The translations under genes were made by a program, and so were the position numbers. Positions 29,751-37,764 of a stretch of 64,000 nt of DNA are shown in pieces (positions within the stretch are counted from its first letter, which is position 1; each line of letters begins with the position of its first letter). This DNA is from Campylobacter helveticus. Its GTDB lineage: Bacteria > Campylobacterota > Campylobacteria > Campylobacterales > Campylobacteraceae. The stretch spans positions 508,886-572,885 of the forward strand of contig NZ_CP020478.1 of the NCBI RefSeq assembly GCF_002080395.1, written 5' to 3'. The notes under the pieces are model-generated. The model made no database searches. It saw only the letters and a list, made by a program, of their open reading frames with translations, and had not been told where the DNA came from.

Positions 29751-31950
29751 TACAAAATTAAGCTCACAAATATCGACACAAAGAACGGATATAAAAAGTG
29801 ATTTAAATGTTCCTAAAGATAAAGAGAAATTAAGCCCTAATGAGCTTTTAACGCAAAATTTAAGGCAAAAACTAGGACTGAGTAATCAAGTCGCCACGCC
29901 TAATGAAGCCTTGCAAAAATTCGCTCAAAATGAAATCAATCAAAAATTACAAGAGATTATTAATAAATTACTTAGTCAAATTAATGCTAATAAAAACCCA
30001 AATTCGCCTATTTTAAAGCAGGCAAATTTGCTCAATTTTGCTCCAAATTTTGTCAATGAACTCAAACTTTTAAGCAAAGAGCTTAGTAAAAGCGAAACTT
30101 TTGCCCCTTTGCTTAGTAAAATCGAAATTCTTTTAAAACCAGCAAGTGAAATCACGGCTAAGGATTTTGCCCCTTTGCTTAAAAATTCGGGTGTTTTTTT
30201 TGAAGCTAAACTTAAAAATGCTTTAAATGAGGAACTTTTACCAAAGAGTTTTCATAGTCTTATTAATTCTATAAAATCTTTAAGTAGCGATAAGATAGCC
30301 ACACAAATCGCCTCTTTGGCAGATAAAAATTTAAGCCCCAAAGACTCGCTTAAAGAGTTGGCTAGTATTATTATGCAAAATAAAAGTGAAAATAAAATAA
30401 TTCTTAACAATAGTGCTTTTAAGCCTTTGCTTGAGCTTTCACAAAAATTAGAAAATTTTAAAAATTACATTAATAAAAATCCTCAACTTGCAGAAAGTAA
30501 AATCACCGCCTTAGCACAAAATTTCGCAAAAGAATTGACTAAAATAAAGGACGATTTCATTAAAACTTTAGCCAAGCCCGAAAATTTGCTTATAAAAGAT
30601 TCGATACTTTTAAAACAAGCGATGCAAAGTTTTGAGAAATTGCAAAATCACCTAGATAAAATCATTCAAAATCACGCCACAAATGAGGGACAAAATGCAA
30701 ATTTGGATGCTAAGGATTTACTAAAAGATTTATTTGAAAATCAAAATGAAAGTCCAAAAGTAGAACCAAACGAAGAAAAGCAAAAGCCACTTTCGCAGGA
30801 AAAAATAGAGGATACTAAGGGAGATAAAGAGGAATTTGAAGAAATCAAAAAACAAGAAGCCGATAAAAATGAAAAATTAGACAATATGGAAGAAAAACAA
30901 AATAAAGAAATAGAGGATACTAAGGGAGATAAAGAGGAATTTGAAGAAATCAAAAAACAAGAAGCCGATAAAAATGAAAAATTAGACAATATGGAAGAAA
31001 AACCAAATAAAGAAATAAGGGAAAATTTAGACAAAGAAGCACCTAAGGATAAGCCTCACGCTAAGGAAAATCCTAAAGAAATTCAAAAAGAAAATGTTAA
31101 AGAATACCCAAAAGAAGTGCTAAAAGAAGGAAAGCCTCACGAGGAAAAAACTTTAATGGGGCAGACAAAAATCCCGGATAGTATCTTTAAAAATCAAGAG
31201 GTAAATAAAGAAGTGTTTAAAAATTTAGCTTTTAAAGTGCCTCAAGGACAAAATTTAGAAGAGTTAGAAAGTCTTAGTAAGGATATTTCGGCTCTTAATA
31301 GAAAAATTAACGAAAATTTAAGGCAGCTTGACCCTTTGGCACAAAATGCAAAACTCAATTTAAACGAGCTTAAAAATTTGGAAAATAAGCTTGTGAGCTC
31401 TATTAAGGATTTGCAAAATATCAAACTCAAAAGCACTCAAGATGTGAGTTATGAAATTCAAAATGATGTTAAATCAACTTTACTTCAAGTTGCAAGTCAG
31501 GCTAAAAATGAGGGAAATGATGCGGTTTATAATCAAGCAAATCGTCTTTTAGCACAGATTGAAATGAATCAATTAATGTCTTTGGCAAATGATTCGATTA
31601 ACACTTACCTACCTTTTTCTTGGGACGATTTAAATGAGTCTAAGATTATTTTTAGACGCGGTAAAAAAGATAAATTTTTCGCCCAAATTAAGCTTGAATT
31701 TGCCAAGCTTGGGGATTTAGAAATTTTGGTTTCTTTAAATAATGAAAAATACATTGACATTAACATTATGGCGGAAAATAAGGAATTTAGAAAGCTCATT
31801 TACGAAAACGCTCACGAGCTCAAAAGAAATATTAATAAAGCGGGACTTTTAAGCTCTAATTTTTTTGTGGGCGATATTATCCGCTCGAAATTTGACCCAA
31901 GAGATTTGAAAAATTACGATTTGCAAATGGGTATGGATAAAAGAGTATGA
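29743..31950 (+). CDS. FliK-like flagellar hook-length control-type protein with an acidic repeat region
   Basis: The 735-residue protein has a Gln/Asn/Lys-rich, mostly helical N-terminal half, a charged Glu/Lys region (residues about 345-470) and a globular C-terminal domain from about residue 600. That domain (IIFRRGKKDKFFAQIKLEFAKLG... then LEILVSL, LIYENAHELKRNIN) resembles the C-terminal Flg_hook domain of FliK. The next gene encodes a FlhB C-terminal-like protein, the natural partner of FliK, which supports a role in the export-substrate switch. C. jejuni has a separate fliK, so this may be a second or accessory ruler; it corresponds to Cj0849. Two 105-base tandem repeats lie in the charged region. 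Confidence 0.65.
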   Translation: MINTKLSSQISTQRTDIKSDLNVPKDKEKLSPNELLTQNLRQKLGLSNQVATPNEALQKFAQNEINQKLQEIINKLLSQINANKNPNSPILKQANLLNFAPNFVNELKLLSKELSKSETFAPLLSKIEILLKPASEITAKDFAPLLKNSGVFFEAKLKNALNEELLPKSFHSLINSIKSLSSDKIATQIASLADKNLSPKDSLKELASIIMQNKSENKIILNNSAFKPLLELSQKLENFKNYINKNPQLAESKITALAQNFAKELTKIKDDFIKTLAKPENLLIKDSILLKQAMQSFEKLQNHLDKIIQNHATNEGQNANLDAKDLLKDLFENQNESPKVEPNEEKQKPLSQEKIEDTKGDKEEFEEIKKQEADKNEKLDNMEEKQNKEIEDTKGDKEEFEEIKKQEADKNEKLDNMEEKPNKEIRENLDKEAPKDKPHAKENPKEIQKENVKEYPKEVLKEGKPHEEKTLMGQTKIPDSIFKNQEVNKEVFKNLAFKVPQGQNLEELESLSKDISALNRKINENLRQLDPLAQNAKLNLNELKNLENKLVSSIKDLQNIKLKSTQDVSYEIQNDVKSTLLQVASQAKNEGNDAVYNQANRLLAQIEMNQLMSLANDSINTYLPFSWDDLNESKIIFRRGKKDKFFAQIKLEFAKLGDLEILVSLNNEKYIDINIMAENKEFRKLIYENAHELKRNINKAGLLSSNFFVGDIIRSKFDPRDLKNYDLQMGMDKRV
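30805..31014 (+). repeat. Two tandem copies of a 105-base in-frame repeat
   Basis: Copy 1 is 30805-30909 and copy 2 is 30910-31014. Each encodes 35 residues starting IEDTKGDKEEFEEIKKQEA, and they differ by one base near the end (Gln in copy 1, Pro in copy 2). The near identity points to a recent duplication, so repeat number probably varies between strains. Confidence 0.95.
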
Positions 31951-32234
31951 GTAAGATTAAAAAATCCATCAAAAAAGCCGTAGCACTAGGATACCAAAGA
32001 GAAAGGAAAGATTCGGCACCTAAAGTTTTGGCAAGTGGTAAAGGCGAAAATGCTTCTAAAATCATTTCTTTAGCCAAAGAACACGGAGTGCCGATTAAAG
32101 AAGATGAGGATTTGATAGAAATTTTAAGTAAGCTTGACCTTGGCGATGAGATACCGCCTAATATGTATAAGGCTGTTGCGGAGGTTTTTGCTTTTATCTA
32201 TCAAATGGCAAATAAAAGTTTGCCAAAAAATTAA
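31947..32234 (+). CDS. flhX: FlhB C-terminal-domain-like protein (FlhX type)
   Basis: The 95-residue soluble protein matches the cytoplasmic end of FlhB/YscU (KAVALGYQRERKDSAPKVLASGKGENASKIISLAKEHG), namely the part after the autocleavage site; the membrane half and the NPTH motif are absent. In Helicobacter the stand-alone version can replace the natural FlhB fragment in the export switch. It starts four bases inside the FliK-like gene and ends the sixteen-gene run, three bases from a convergent MFS gene. Confidence 0.8.
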   Translation: MSKIKKSIKKAVALGYQRERKDSAPKVLASGKGENASKIISLAKEHGVPIKEDEDLIEILSKLDLGDEIPPNMYKAVAEVFAFIYQMANKSLPKN

Positions 32235-32236
32235 AT

Positions 32237-33427
32237 TTAGCAAAGATATTTTTTGTAGAAAATATGCCAGTAAATTCCTGCAAGGATAAAGGTGATACCA
32301 AGCAAAGCCGTTATCATCATCAAGCTAACTCCAGCTTCAAACAAAAAGCCCATAAACTGCGAGATAAAAGCTGAAAAGGCTAAAAACACCATATCCGTAT
32401 AGGCTAAAACGCGTCCATAGAATTTTTTATCGCAGCTTTTTTGTATGGCTGTGTAGGTATAAGCCCAAAGCGATGAGGTGAAAAATCCAGCCGCGATAAG
32501 TCCTAAAAAGCTGATGTAAAAATTAAATTGTGTGAAAGCCCAAAGCAAAATTCCAAGTCCTTGTCCTAAGTATAAAAATCTTATAACGCTGTCTTTTAAA
32601 AAGCGACTGAGGATAATTGGTCCTATGATTAAAGAAAGGGCGCGGATGGAATTTAAAAAGCCAATCACTAGTCCAGCTGATAGAATTTCTTTATATTTGT
32701 GCTGGGCTAGAAGTGTTACTAAGGTCTCATAGGCTGTAAGCCCTATAAACGCGTGAAGTATGATGAGGTGAAAAATGGTTTTGTTGTTTAAAACATACCA
32801 AAACCCCTCTTTCATCATCGTTAAAAAATGCCCTTCGACCTTTTGGACAAAGTCAGGCAGTGAAAGCCTAAATAAAAAGCACATTCCTACAAATAGTAAA
32901 AAGCAGTCAAACAAAAAGGCAGTCTTAACGCCAAAAAAATGGATAAAAATCCCCGCACACGCCATACCGCTCGTATAAGAAACAGACCAAATGATACTAT
33001 ATATTTCATTAGCGAGTTTTAACTCTTCTGGGTTTAAAAGCTTAGCCATAAGGCTCATTTCTGCTTGTCCACAAATCAAAGCGACACAAAGCCGTGCAAA
33101 AATTAAGATAAATAAAAGCCAAATATCATCTAGGCTTGTTACAAAAATAAGCAGAAAAATCGAAACCAGCTCCACGCTCATCATACTAATGAGCAAGGTT
33201 TTGGGCTTGTTTTTTTCTACAATGACACCATTTAAAGGTGCGAAAAGCACACCAGGTAAAAAGGCTAGCATCGCACTAGTAGCAGTCGCCCAAGTAGGAG
33301 CGTCAAGCTGGACTAAAAGGGTGAAAACGCCTATTTGTGAAAACCACGCTCCAAAATAGGCTATAAATTGAGTAGTGCTTAAAATGCGAAGATTGCGATT
33401 ATTTTTTAATAAAGTTATGTAATTCAT
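32237..33427 (-). CDS. Major facilitator superfamily transporter
   Basis: The 396-residue protein has about twelve predicted helices and an N-terminal region typical of MFS_3 (NLRILSTTQFIAYFGAWFSQIG) with APLNGVIVEKNKPKTLL as the loop 2-3 signature. It may be the counterpart of C. jejuni Cj0461, which neighbours mqnC there; here chuZ and the restriction region separate them. Substrate is unknown. It diverges from chuZ across about 186 bases that hold the chuZ promoter. Confidence 0.8.
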   Translation of the reverse strand: MNYITLLKNNRNLRILSTTQFIAYFGAWFSQIGVFTLLVQLDAPTWATATSAMLAFLPGVLFAPLNGVIVEKNKPKTLLISMMSVELVSIFLLIFVTSLDDIWLLFILIFARLCVALICGQAEMSLMAKLLNPEELKLANEIYSIIWSVSYTSGMACAGIFIHFFGVKTAFLFDCFLLFVGMCFLFRLSLPDFVQKVEGHFLTMMKEGFWYVLNNKTIFHLIILHAFIGLTAYETLVTLLAQHKYKEILSAGLVIGFLNSIRALSLIIGPIILSRFLKDSVIRFLYLGQGLGILLWAFTQFNFYISFLGLIAAGFFTSSLWAYTYTAIQKSCDKKFYGRVLAYTDMVFLAFSAFISQFMGFLFEAGVSLMMITALLGITFILAGIYWHIFYKKYLC

Positions 33428-33565
33428 TGCGAAATTGTAGCAAATTTTTATATATGTGTTTCATTAAATTTAGGGCTAAAAGTTTTAAATTTACCCATTT
33501 TGTAAGCGACAATTTACGATAAATTTTTGCAAAATGGGGAGTTGATAATTTTATTTATTTTTAAT

Positions 33566-33590
33566 TTGATAATTGATATTTTACATAATC
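33566..33590 (+). promoter_or_regulatory. Candidate Fur box and promoter for chuZ
   Basis: TTGATAATTGATATTTTA resembles the Campylobacter Fur box (AT-rich 7-1-7 inverted repeat with GATAAT and its echo), followed by CATAAT as a possible -10 some 25 bases before the chuZ ATG at 33614. ChuZ is iron-repressed in C. jejuni, which supports the call. Confidence 0.5.
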
Positions 33591-33613
33591 ATTTAACTAA
33601 AAAAAGGATTAAA

Positions 33614-34369
33614 ATGAATTACGAAAGTATTATTTCTCATATGAACGCACACCATAAGTCAAATTTGATTGATTTGTGTAAAAAATTTGGTGGCGTAGAA
33701 GATGTGAAAGAGGTTTTTTTAAAAAGCGTGGATTTTAATGGGCTAGACATTGTTTATAATGGGGACGAAAATTTACGCGTAGAATTTCCTAAAAAAACCG
33801 ATGAAAGCACCCTTAAAGACACTATCATCGCCCTTTGTATGGGGGCAAAAAGCACGGGGGATACCAGCGGCGTGGAAAAAGAGCTAAAGGAATTTATGCT
33901 AAGTTTTAATTCCGTTTGTTTAGCGACCTTAAATAAAAATGGCGAGGTCGTATGCTCCTATGCGCCTTTTGTTAGCATGCAGTGGGGGAATTTCATTTAT
34001 ATTAGCGAGGTGAGTGAGCATTTTGCAAATATTAAAGCAAATCCTGATAATATAGAAATAATGTTTTTAGAAGATGAGAGCAAAGCCGCTTCTGTGATAC
34101 TTAGAAAAAGGCTTCGTTATAGAGTGAGGGCGAGTTTTTTAGAAAGGGGCGAGGATTTTGATAGGGTTTATGATGAATTTGAAAGGCAAACGGGCGGCGA
34201 GGGTGGCATTAAAACCATCCGCAAAATGCTTGACTTTCACTTAGTAAAGCTTGAATTTGAAAAGGGGCGTTTTGTGAAAGGCTTTGGTGCGGCTTATGAT
34301 ATAGAAAATGGCATTATCAAGCAAGTAGGCACTAATTCTAACCCTCACAAATTCCCACATAAACACTAA
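33614..34369 (+). CDS. chuZ: HugZ-family haem oxygenase
   Basis: ChuZ breaks down haem to release iron in the cytoplasm. The 251 residues equal the length recalled for C. jejuni. The N-terminal part (NYESIISHMNAHHKSNL) is followed by a split-barrel domain (SVCLATLNKNGEVVCSYAPFV) and a C-terminal haem-ligand segment rich in His, ending PHKFPHKH. The ATG at 33614 has AAAAGGA upstream; a longer frame from 33527 would run through the Fur box and is rejected. The haem importer genes chuABCD are not in the window. Confidence 0.93.
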   Translation: MNYESIISHMNAHHKSNLIDLCKKFGGVEDVKEVFLKSVDFNGLDIVYNGDENLRVEFPKKTDESTLKDTIIALCMGAKSTGDTSGVEKELKEFMLSFNSVCLATLNKNGEVVCSYAPFVSMQWGNFIYISEVSEHFANIKANPDNIEIMFLEDESKAASVILRKRLRYRVRASFLERGEDFDRVYDEFERQTGGEGGIKTIRKMLDFHLVKLEFEKGRFVKGFGAAYDIENGIIKQVGTNSNPHKFPHKH

Positions 34370-34390
34370 TGAGCGTTATAAACGCTCATT
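34368..34390. terminator. Hairpin between convergent chuZ and restriction-modification genes
   Basis: AATGAGCGTT, loop ATA, AACGCTCATT forms a perfect ten-base stem. It includes the stop codons of both chuZ (plus) and the TRD-type gene (minus), so it can end transcription from either side. Confidence 0.7.
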
Positions 34391-35288
34391 CTAGTAAAAA
34401 TTCATATTCATAGACTTTTACTTCTATCTTTTTGGCTAAGTTTTTTAGGGCGTAGTTGAGTGTGCTTAATCTTTCTTTATAGGCTTCATCTTGGGCTTTT
34501 TGGGGTGGGTTCATTCTATCTTTCCCTTTGCCTTTATCATTAAAGCCTTGAAAATGGGCTTTGATGTCATAGAGTGCGGCGTTTGGATTGTAGTCTTTAG
34601 AATCTCGTGTTTGTTCGTGGTAATGCTTGAAAATCTCTTTTCCTGCTTGTAGCACTTCTTTTGCTTCATCGCTAAAAATTAGCGGCTTTGTGGGGGTAAA
34701 AGTGTCTTCTAGCTCATCGCTTTGAAAGTCAAATTCTTGCTGTCCTTTTTTCTTTTTATTTGAAATTTTGATTTTACCTTGTATAAATTCAAGCATAAAG
34801 TGGCTTTCAAAGGTTTCGGCTGCGCCAAGCTCCTTTTCGCTAAAGGGGATAAAGTGGTTTATACCAACTTTACTTGTGATTCTATTTTGTCCGTGAAATA
34901 GCATAAAGGCAAGGCAGTCGCTATGAAACTCTGTGTCCTTTTCCCATTTTGTATTTGGGGCTAGAAACTGGTCTCTATCATTTATCCAAGTGGCTTTAAT
35001 ACAATGGCGCACGGAGAAATATACTGCTCCAACGATAAGATTATTTTTAAAGAGTTTGAAAAAATTAAAATGTTCAATTCCTTTCTTTTGTGAAATATAG
35101 AGTTGGCTATTATGCTGAAAATCAGGAGATGGATTACACATATATGATATTTCTGTAATTGCCTTATCATCATATCGCTTAATCCACTTGTTAATGCTTT
35201 CTTTATTATCTAGCGTTGTATAGAATCGCTTTTTCCCTAAACTCGCCCCATTTTCATCAAAAATATCTAAACTTATGCTTTTTTTCAT
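34386..35288 (-). CDS. C-terminal part of a type IIG-like DNA methyltransferase/restriction enzyme
   Basis: The 300-residue product has no methyltransferase motif of its own. From memory its segments NSPDFQHNSQLY, NNLIVGAVYFSVRHCIKATW, INDRDQFLAPN and CLAFMLFHGQNRI match the region after the catalytic domain in Campylobacter and Helicobacter N6-methyltransferase/type IIG proteins, where target recognition lies. Its N terminus (KKSISLDIFDENG) looks like a direct continuation of the 573-residue protein encoded at 35905-37626, which ends IWDLSQKE. A Doc-antitoxin pair separates the two. The ATG overlaps the Doc stop by four bases, so translation is coupled. It may be half of a two-subunit enzyme or a leftover of a broken gene. 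Confidence 0.65.
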   Translation of the reverse strand: MKKSISLDIFDENGASLGKKRFYTTLDNKESINKWIKRYDDKAITEISYMCNPSPDFQHNSQLYISQKKGIEHFNFFKLFKNNLIVGAVYFSVRHCIKATWINDRDQFLAPNTKWEKDTEFHSDCLAFMLFHGQNRITSKVGINHFIPFSEKELGAAETFESHFMLEFIQGKIKISNKKKKGQQEFDFQSDELEDTFTPTKPLIFSDEAKEVLQAGKEIFKHYHEQTRDSKDYNPNAALYDIKAHFQGFNDKGKGKDRMNPPQKAQDEAYKERLSTLNYALKNLAKKIEVKVYEYEFLLE

Positions 35289-35668
35289 TGAACGCCTTTC
35301 AGCATAGTATTTAGAATCTGCCCCAACTCATCTTTGCTTATCTCATCACTTGCTACGCTCACAATAACATCTTCTAGCTTTTGGTAAAAGTCCCTTGGTG
35401 TGGCTTTGTGGTTGAGCATTATAAAGGCATCGCCGATAAGCAATGCGGTGCGTTTATTCCCGTCTGCAAAGGGGTGAAACTTCACACAGGCAAACATTAA
35501 ATGCGTAAGTTTGTCTATAAAGCTTGGGTAATAGTCATCATTTTGGATTTGTGTCAGGGCAGAATCTAAAAGAGCGATTTGCTTAGGATTTGCTCCCTTT
35601 AGTCCGCCTATTTCATCTAGCATATCATCGTGGATTTTTTGCACTTCTTGCAAATTTAGATATCTCAT
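35285..35668 (-). CDS. Doc/Fic-family toxin
   Basis: The 127-residue protein carries HPFADGNKRTALLIGDAFIML, the Fic/Doc active-site loop (H-P-F-x-D-G-N-K-R), in the short Doc-type fold. P1 Doc phosphorylates elongation factor Tu and stops translation; the same activity is inferred here. The gene overlaps the preceding small gene and the following R-M gene by four bases each, so the three are translated together, as usual for a toxin and antitoxin but unusual for the R-M partner. Confidence 0.88.
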   Translation of the reverse strand: MRYLNLQEVQKIHDDMLDEIGGLKGANPKQIALLDSALTQIQNDDYYPSFIDKLTHLMFACVKFHPFADGNKRTALLIGDAFIMLNHKATPRDFYQKLEDVIVSVASDEISKDELGQILNTMLKGVQ

Positions 35669-35859
35669 TTATCTTTTAGCCTTTCAAATACTGAGCGAAT
35701 CTCTGGGTCTTGTAACTTGTTTTTTAACTGCTCTCTTACACTTTCAAAATCGCTTTTAGATTCTGGCTCTTTTGTAATCTTTAAATCACTTTTTAAGCCC
35801 TTTAAGCTTTCAATCACTTGCAAAAGTTTAGAATCTACATTTTCTAATATCAAAGTCAT
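35665..35859 (-). CDS. Probable antitoxin of the Doc-type toxin
   Basis: The 64-residue acidic and basic, probably helical protein (TLILENVDSKLLQVIESLKG) precedes the toxin gene with a four-base ATGA overlap, the standard antitoxin-toxin order. Size and position fit a Phd-like antitoxin; no clear DNA-binding motif was recognised, so its role as a repressor is uncertain. An AAGGAG precedes its ATG, and 45 bases separate it from the end of the methyltransferase gene. Confidence 0.7.
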   Translation of the reverse strand: MTLILENVDSKLLQVIESLKGLKSDLKITKEPESKSDFESVREQLKNKLQDPEIRSVFERLKDK

Positions 35860-35904
35860 TTTCTACTCCTTTTTTGCTTGAATTTTAGCAAAAATTCTTA
35901 TGTT

Positions 35905-37626
35905 TTATTCCTTTTGGCTTAAATCCCATATCAAAAAGCCTATGGGAAAATTCCCCTTGACATTATCAAAGGTGTAAGCTGGAGCGATAAAGCCTTTTAG
36001 AAATTTTGCCTTAAAAGTCTTTCTAAATTTTATGAAATTGCTAGAATTGACATATTTAAGCGTTGAAAAGGCAGCTAGGTGGCAGTGTGGAATCTCTTTA
36101 TAGATTCTAAAGAAAAATTGCGCGAAAAGCTCATTACTTGCTTTTCCCATAGAATCTTTGTAGCGTTTATAAGTGGCATTGCCTAAGGCTACGCCATCTT
36201 TATTTTTCCCTGTGCCTGCTGGTGTCGTGCCTGAAGTGGCTTCCGCATAGGGCGGATTGATGAAAATAATAAGCTTTTTGCGTTTTGCCTCATCTTTTAG
36301 AATTTCTTGTAAGGATTTTGGGACTTTGGATTTTTGACATTTTTCACACTTTTCGTCTGCGAAATTTAAGCCCTCTTTTTGATGTTTTTCACAAATTGTG
36401 TCAAAAAACTCATCGTTTAAAAAGTCAAATTGAAAAATATGCTTTGGCAGTAGGTGCAGGGCATTTTTACTTGAAAGCTCTTGTATAATCTCTACATCAG
36501 CTTTATCTAAGGTAGAGGCATAGAGCCTGTGAGATTCTGTAAGGTTTGTGAGTAGATTGCCCGTCCCAGCGGCAAGGTCCCATATATAATACTCACTTTG
36601 ATAGTTTTCACCTAGGGCTTTTTCTAGGTAACTCCTCGCTTTGCCTACCCAAATTTGCGGGGTGAAAAACGCCCCCTTTCGCTCTCTAATATCACTAGGC
36701 ACAAGCAAATCTCGCCTATCTATAATGTAGCTCCAATACTCTTCTTTTGGTGGGCGTTCATAGAGATTCCAAAAGGCTGTGTGGGCTTTTTGATTATCAT
36801 TAAAACTTGCGGTATCTTTTTGCTGTGTCCCCATAAATGTGGTGGTTTTATTAAACTCATAATGCGTTTGTTTTAGCACAACAAAGAGTTTATCTAGTAG
36901 GCTTTGATTTTCAGCGCTTAGTAAATCTGCTAGATAGAAATCTGCGTCTAAAATCCCTGCGTTTTTAGCGAGATTCCAATCAATGCCAATGCTAGGAGCT
37001 ACGCTTGCAAGCCACTTTTGATAAATGGTGGTGAAGTTGTTTTTGGTTATGGGGATTTTGGTGATTTTATCATTTGCTAGGGTGAAATTTGCTTGTATGA
37101 AAGATTGTAATTCTTTAGTGTCGCTTTTGAAGCTAAATTGCAATTTTTTAGATTCTAAAAGCTCTTTTGCTAGGGCGTGGAGCTGCTTGAACTCTTTGCT
37201 CTCGTGGTTGCTTGGCGGGACATTCCAATTAAAGTCATTTTGTGTGAAGATAGAATCTAGCTCGTGGTAGGGGATAAAGGCGATTCTCTCACAATCAAAA
37301 GCTCCTAAGAAAATGGGCGGGAGATTGTTTTCATAGGTTTTTTCCTTGCCTATGGTTAGGATTAGCTGGATAAAAGATTCTATAATATCTGCCTTATTGC
37401 CCCTTTTGGCTTCTGCCCACAAAAAGTTTATAGGCTGAAAAAGTGTCTTTGCGTTGTAGCTTATACAAAAATCAATCCGCCCTAGAATCTGCGTGGAATC
37501 TAGAGTTTTTAAAAGGGCTTTTTGCTCTTTGTCTAGCTTTACAATTTCACTTTGTGGATTTGGGCTGAAAAAATCCGCCGCGACTTTGCTTTTAAGCTCT
37601 TCTTCAGGGAGGTTTAGGGGATACAT
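35905..37626 (-). CDS. Type IIG-like restriction-modification protein, nuclease and N6-adenine methyltransferase part
   Basis: The 573-residue protein has a possible PD-(D/E)XK nuclease at the N terminus (RIDFCIS... then WAEAKRGNKAD, residues about 50-80), a helical linker, then an N6-methyltransferase: RKGAFFTPQIWV, motif I IWDLAAGTGNLLT and motif IV IFINPPYAEAT. It stops after GFLIWDLSQKE, where homologues as I recall continue into a target-recognition part; that part is encoded separately at 34386-35288. A Cys cluster (CEKHQKEG, CEKCQKS) sits between motifs I and IV. GAATCT and AGATTC hexamers are visibly more common here than in neighbours, a hint of transfer, perhaps from Helicobacter. 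Target sequence is unknown. Confidence 0.78.
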   Translation of the reverse strand: MYPLNLPEEELKSKVAADFFSPNPQSEIVKLDKEQKALLKTLDSTQILGRIDFCISYNAKTLFQPINFLWAEAKRGNKADIIESFIQLILTIGKEKTYENNLPPIFLGAFDCERIAFIPYHELDSIFTQNDFNWNVPPSNHESKEFKQLHALAKELLESKKLQFSFKSDTKELQSFIQANFTLANDKITKIPITKNNFTTIYQKWLASVAPSIGIDWNLAKNAGILDADFYLADLLSAENQSLLDKLFVVLKQTHYEFNKTTTFMGTQQKDTASFNDNQKAHTAFWNLYERPPKEEYWSYIIDRRDLLVPSDIRERKGAFFTPQIWVGKARSYLEKALGENYQSEYYIWDLAAGTGNLLTNLTESHRLYASTLDKADVEIIQELSSKNALHLLPKHIFQFDFLNDEFFDTICEKHQKEGLNFADEKCEKCQKSKVPKSLQEILKDEAKRKKLIIFINPPYAEATSGTTPAGTGKNKDGVALGNATYKRYKDSMGKASNELFAQFFFRIYKEIPHCHLAAFSTLKYVNSSNFIKFRKTFKAKFLKGFIAPAYTFDNVKGNFPIGFLIWDLSQKE

Positions 37627-37729
37627 TAAAAGTCCTTATTTGAAATGCGAAAGTTTAGCATTTTAGTTTAAATAGGCGTTTTTGCTTGATAGGCTTAAAA
37701 TTATTTTTAATTTTGTTAAGATTTTTCAT

Positions 37730-37735
37730 TATAAT
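37730..37735 (+). promoter_or_regulatory. Probable -10 for mqnC-recG genes
   Basis: TATAAT lies 29 bases before the mqnC GTG, in the 138-base gap that follows the divergent restriction-modification gene. AAGG precedes the GTG. Confidence 0.55.
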
Positions 37736-37764
37736 TACAAATAACTTATTTTAAGGCTTACAAA

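Noticed and set aside
30741-31034. Antisense 97-residue frame rich in Ser/Phe over the tandem repeat
   Set aside because: Mirror of the Glu/Lys-rich repeat on the sense strand.
33527-33613. Longer N terminus for ChuZ
   Set aside because: It would translate the Fur box region; the downstream ATG has AAAAGGA and gives the family length.
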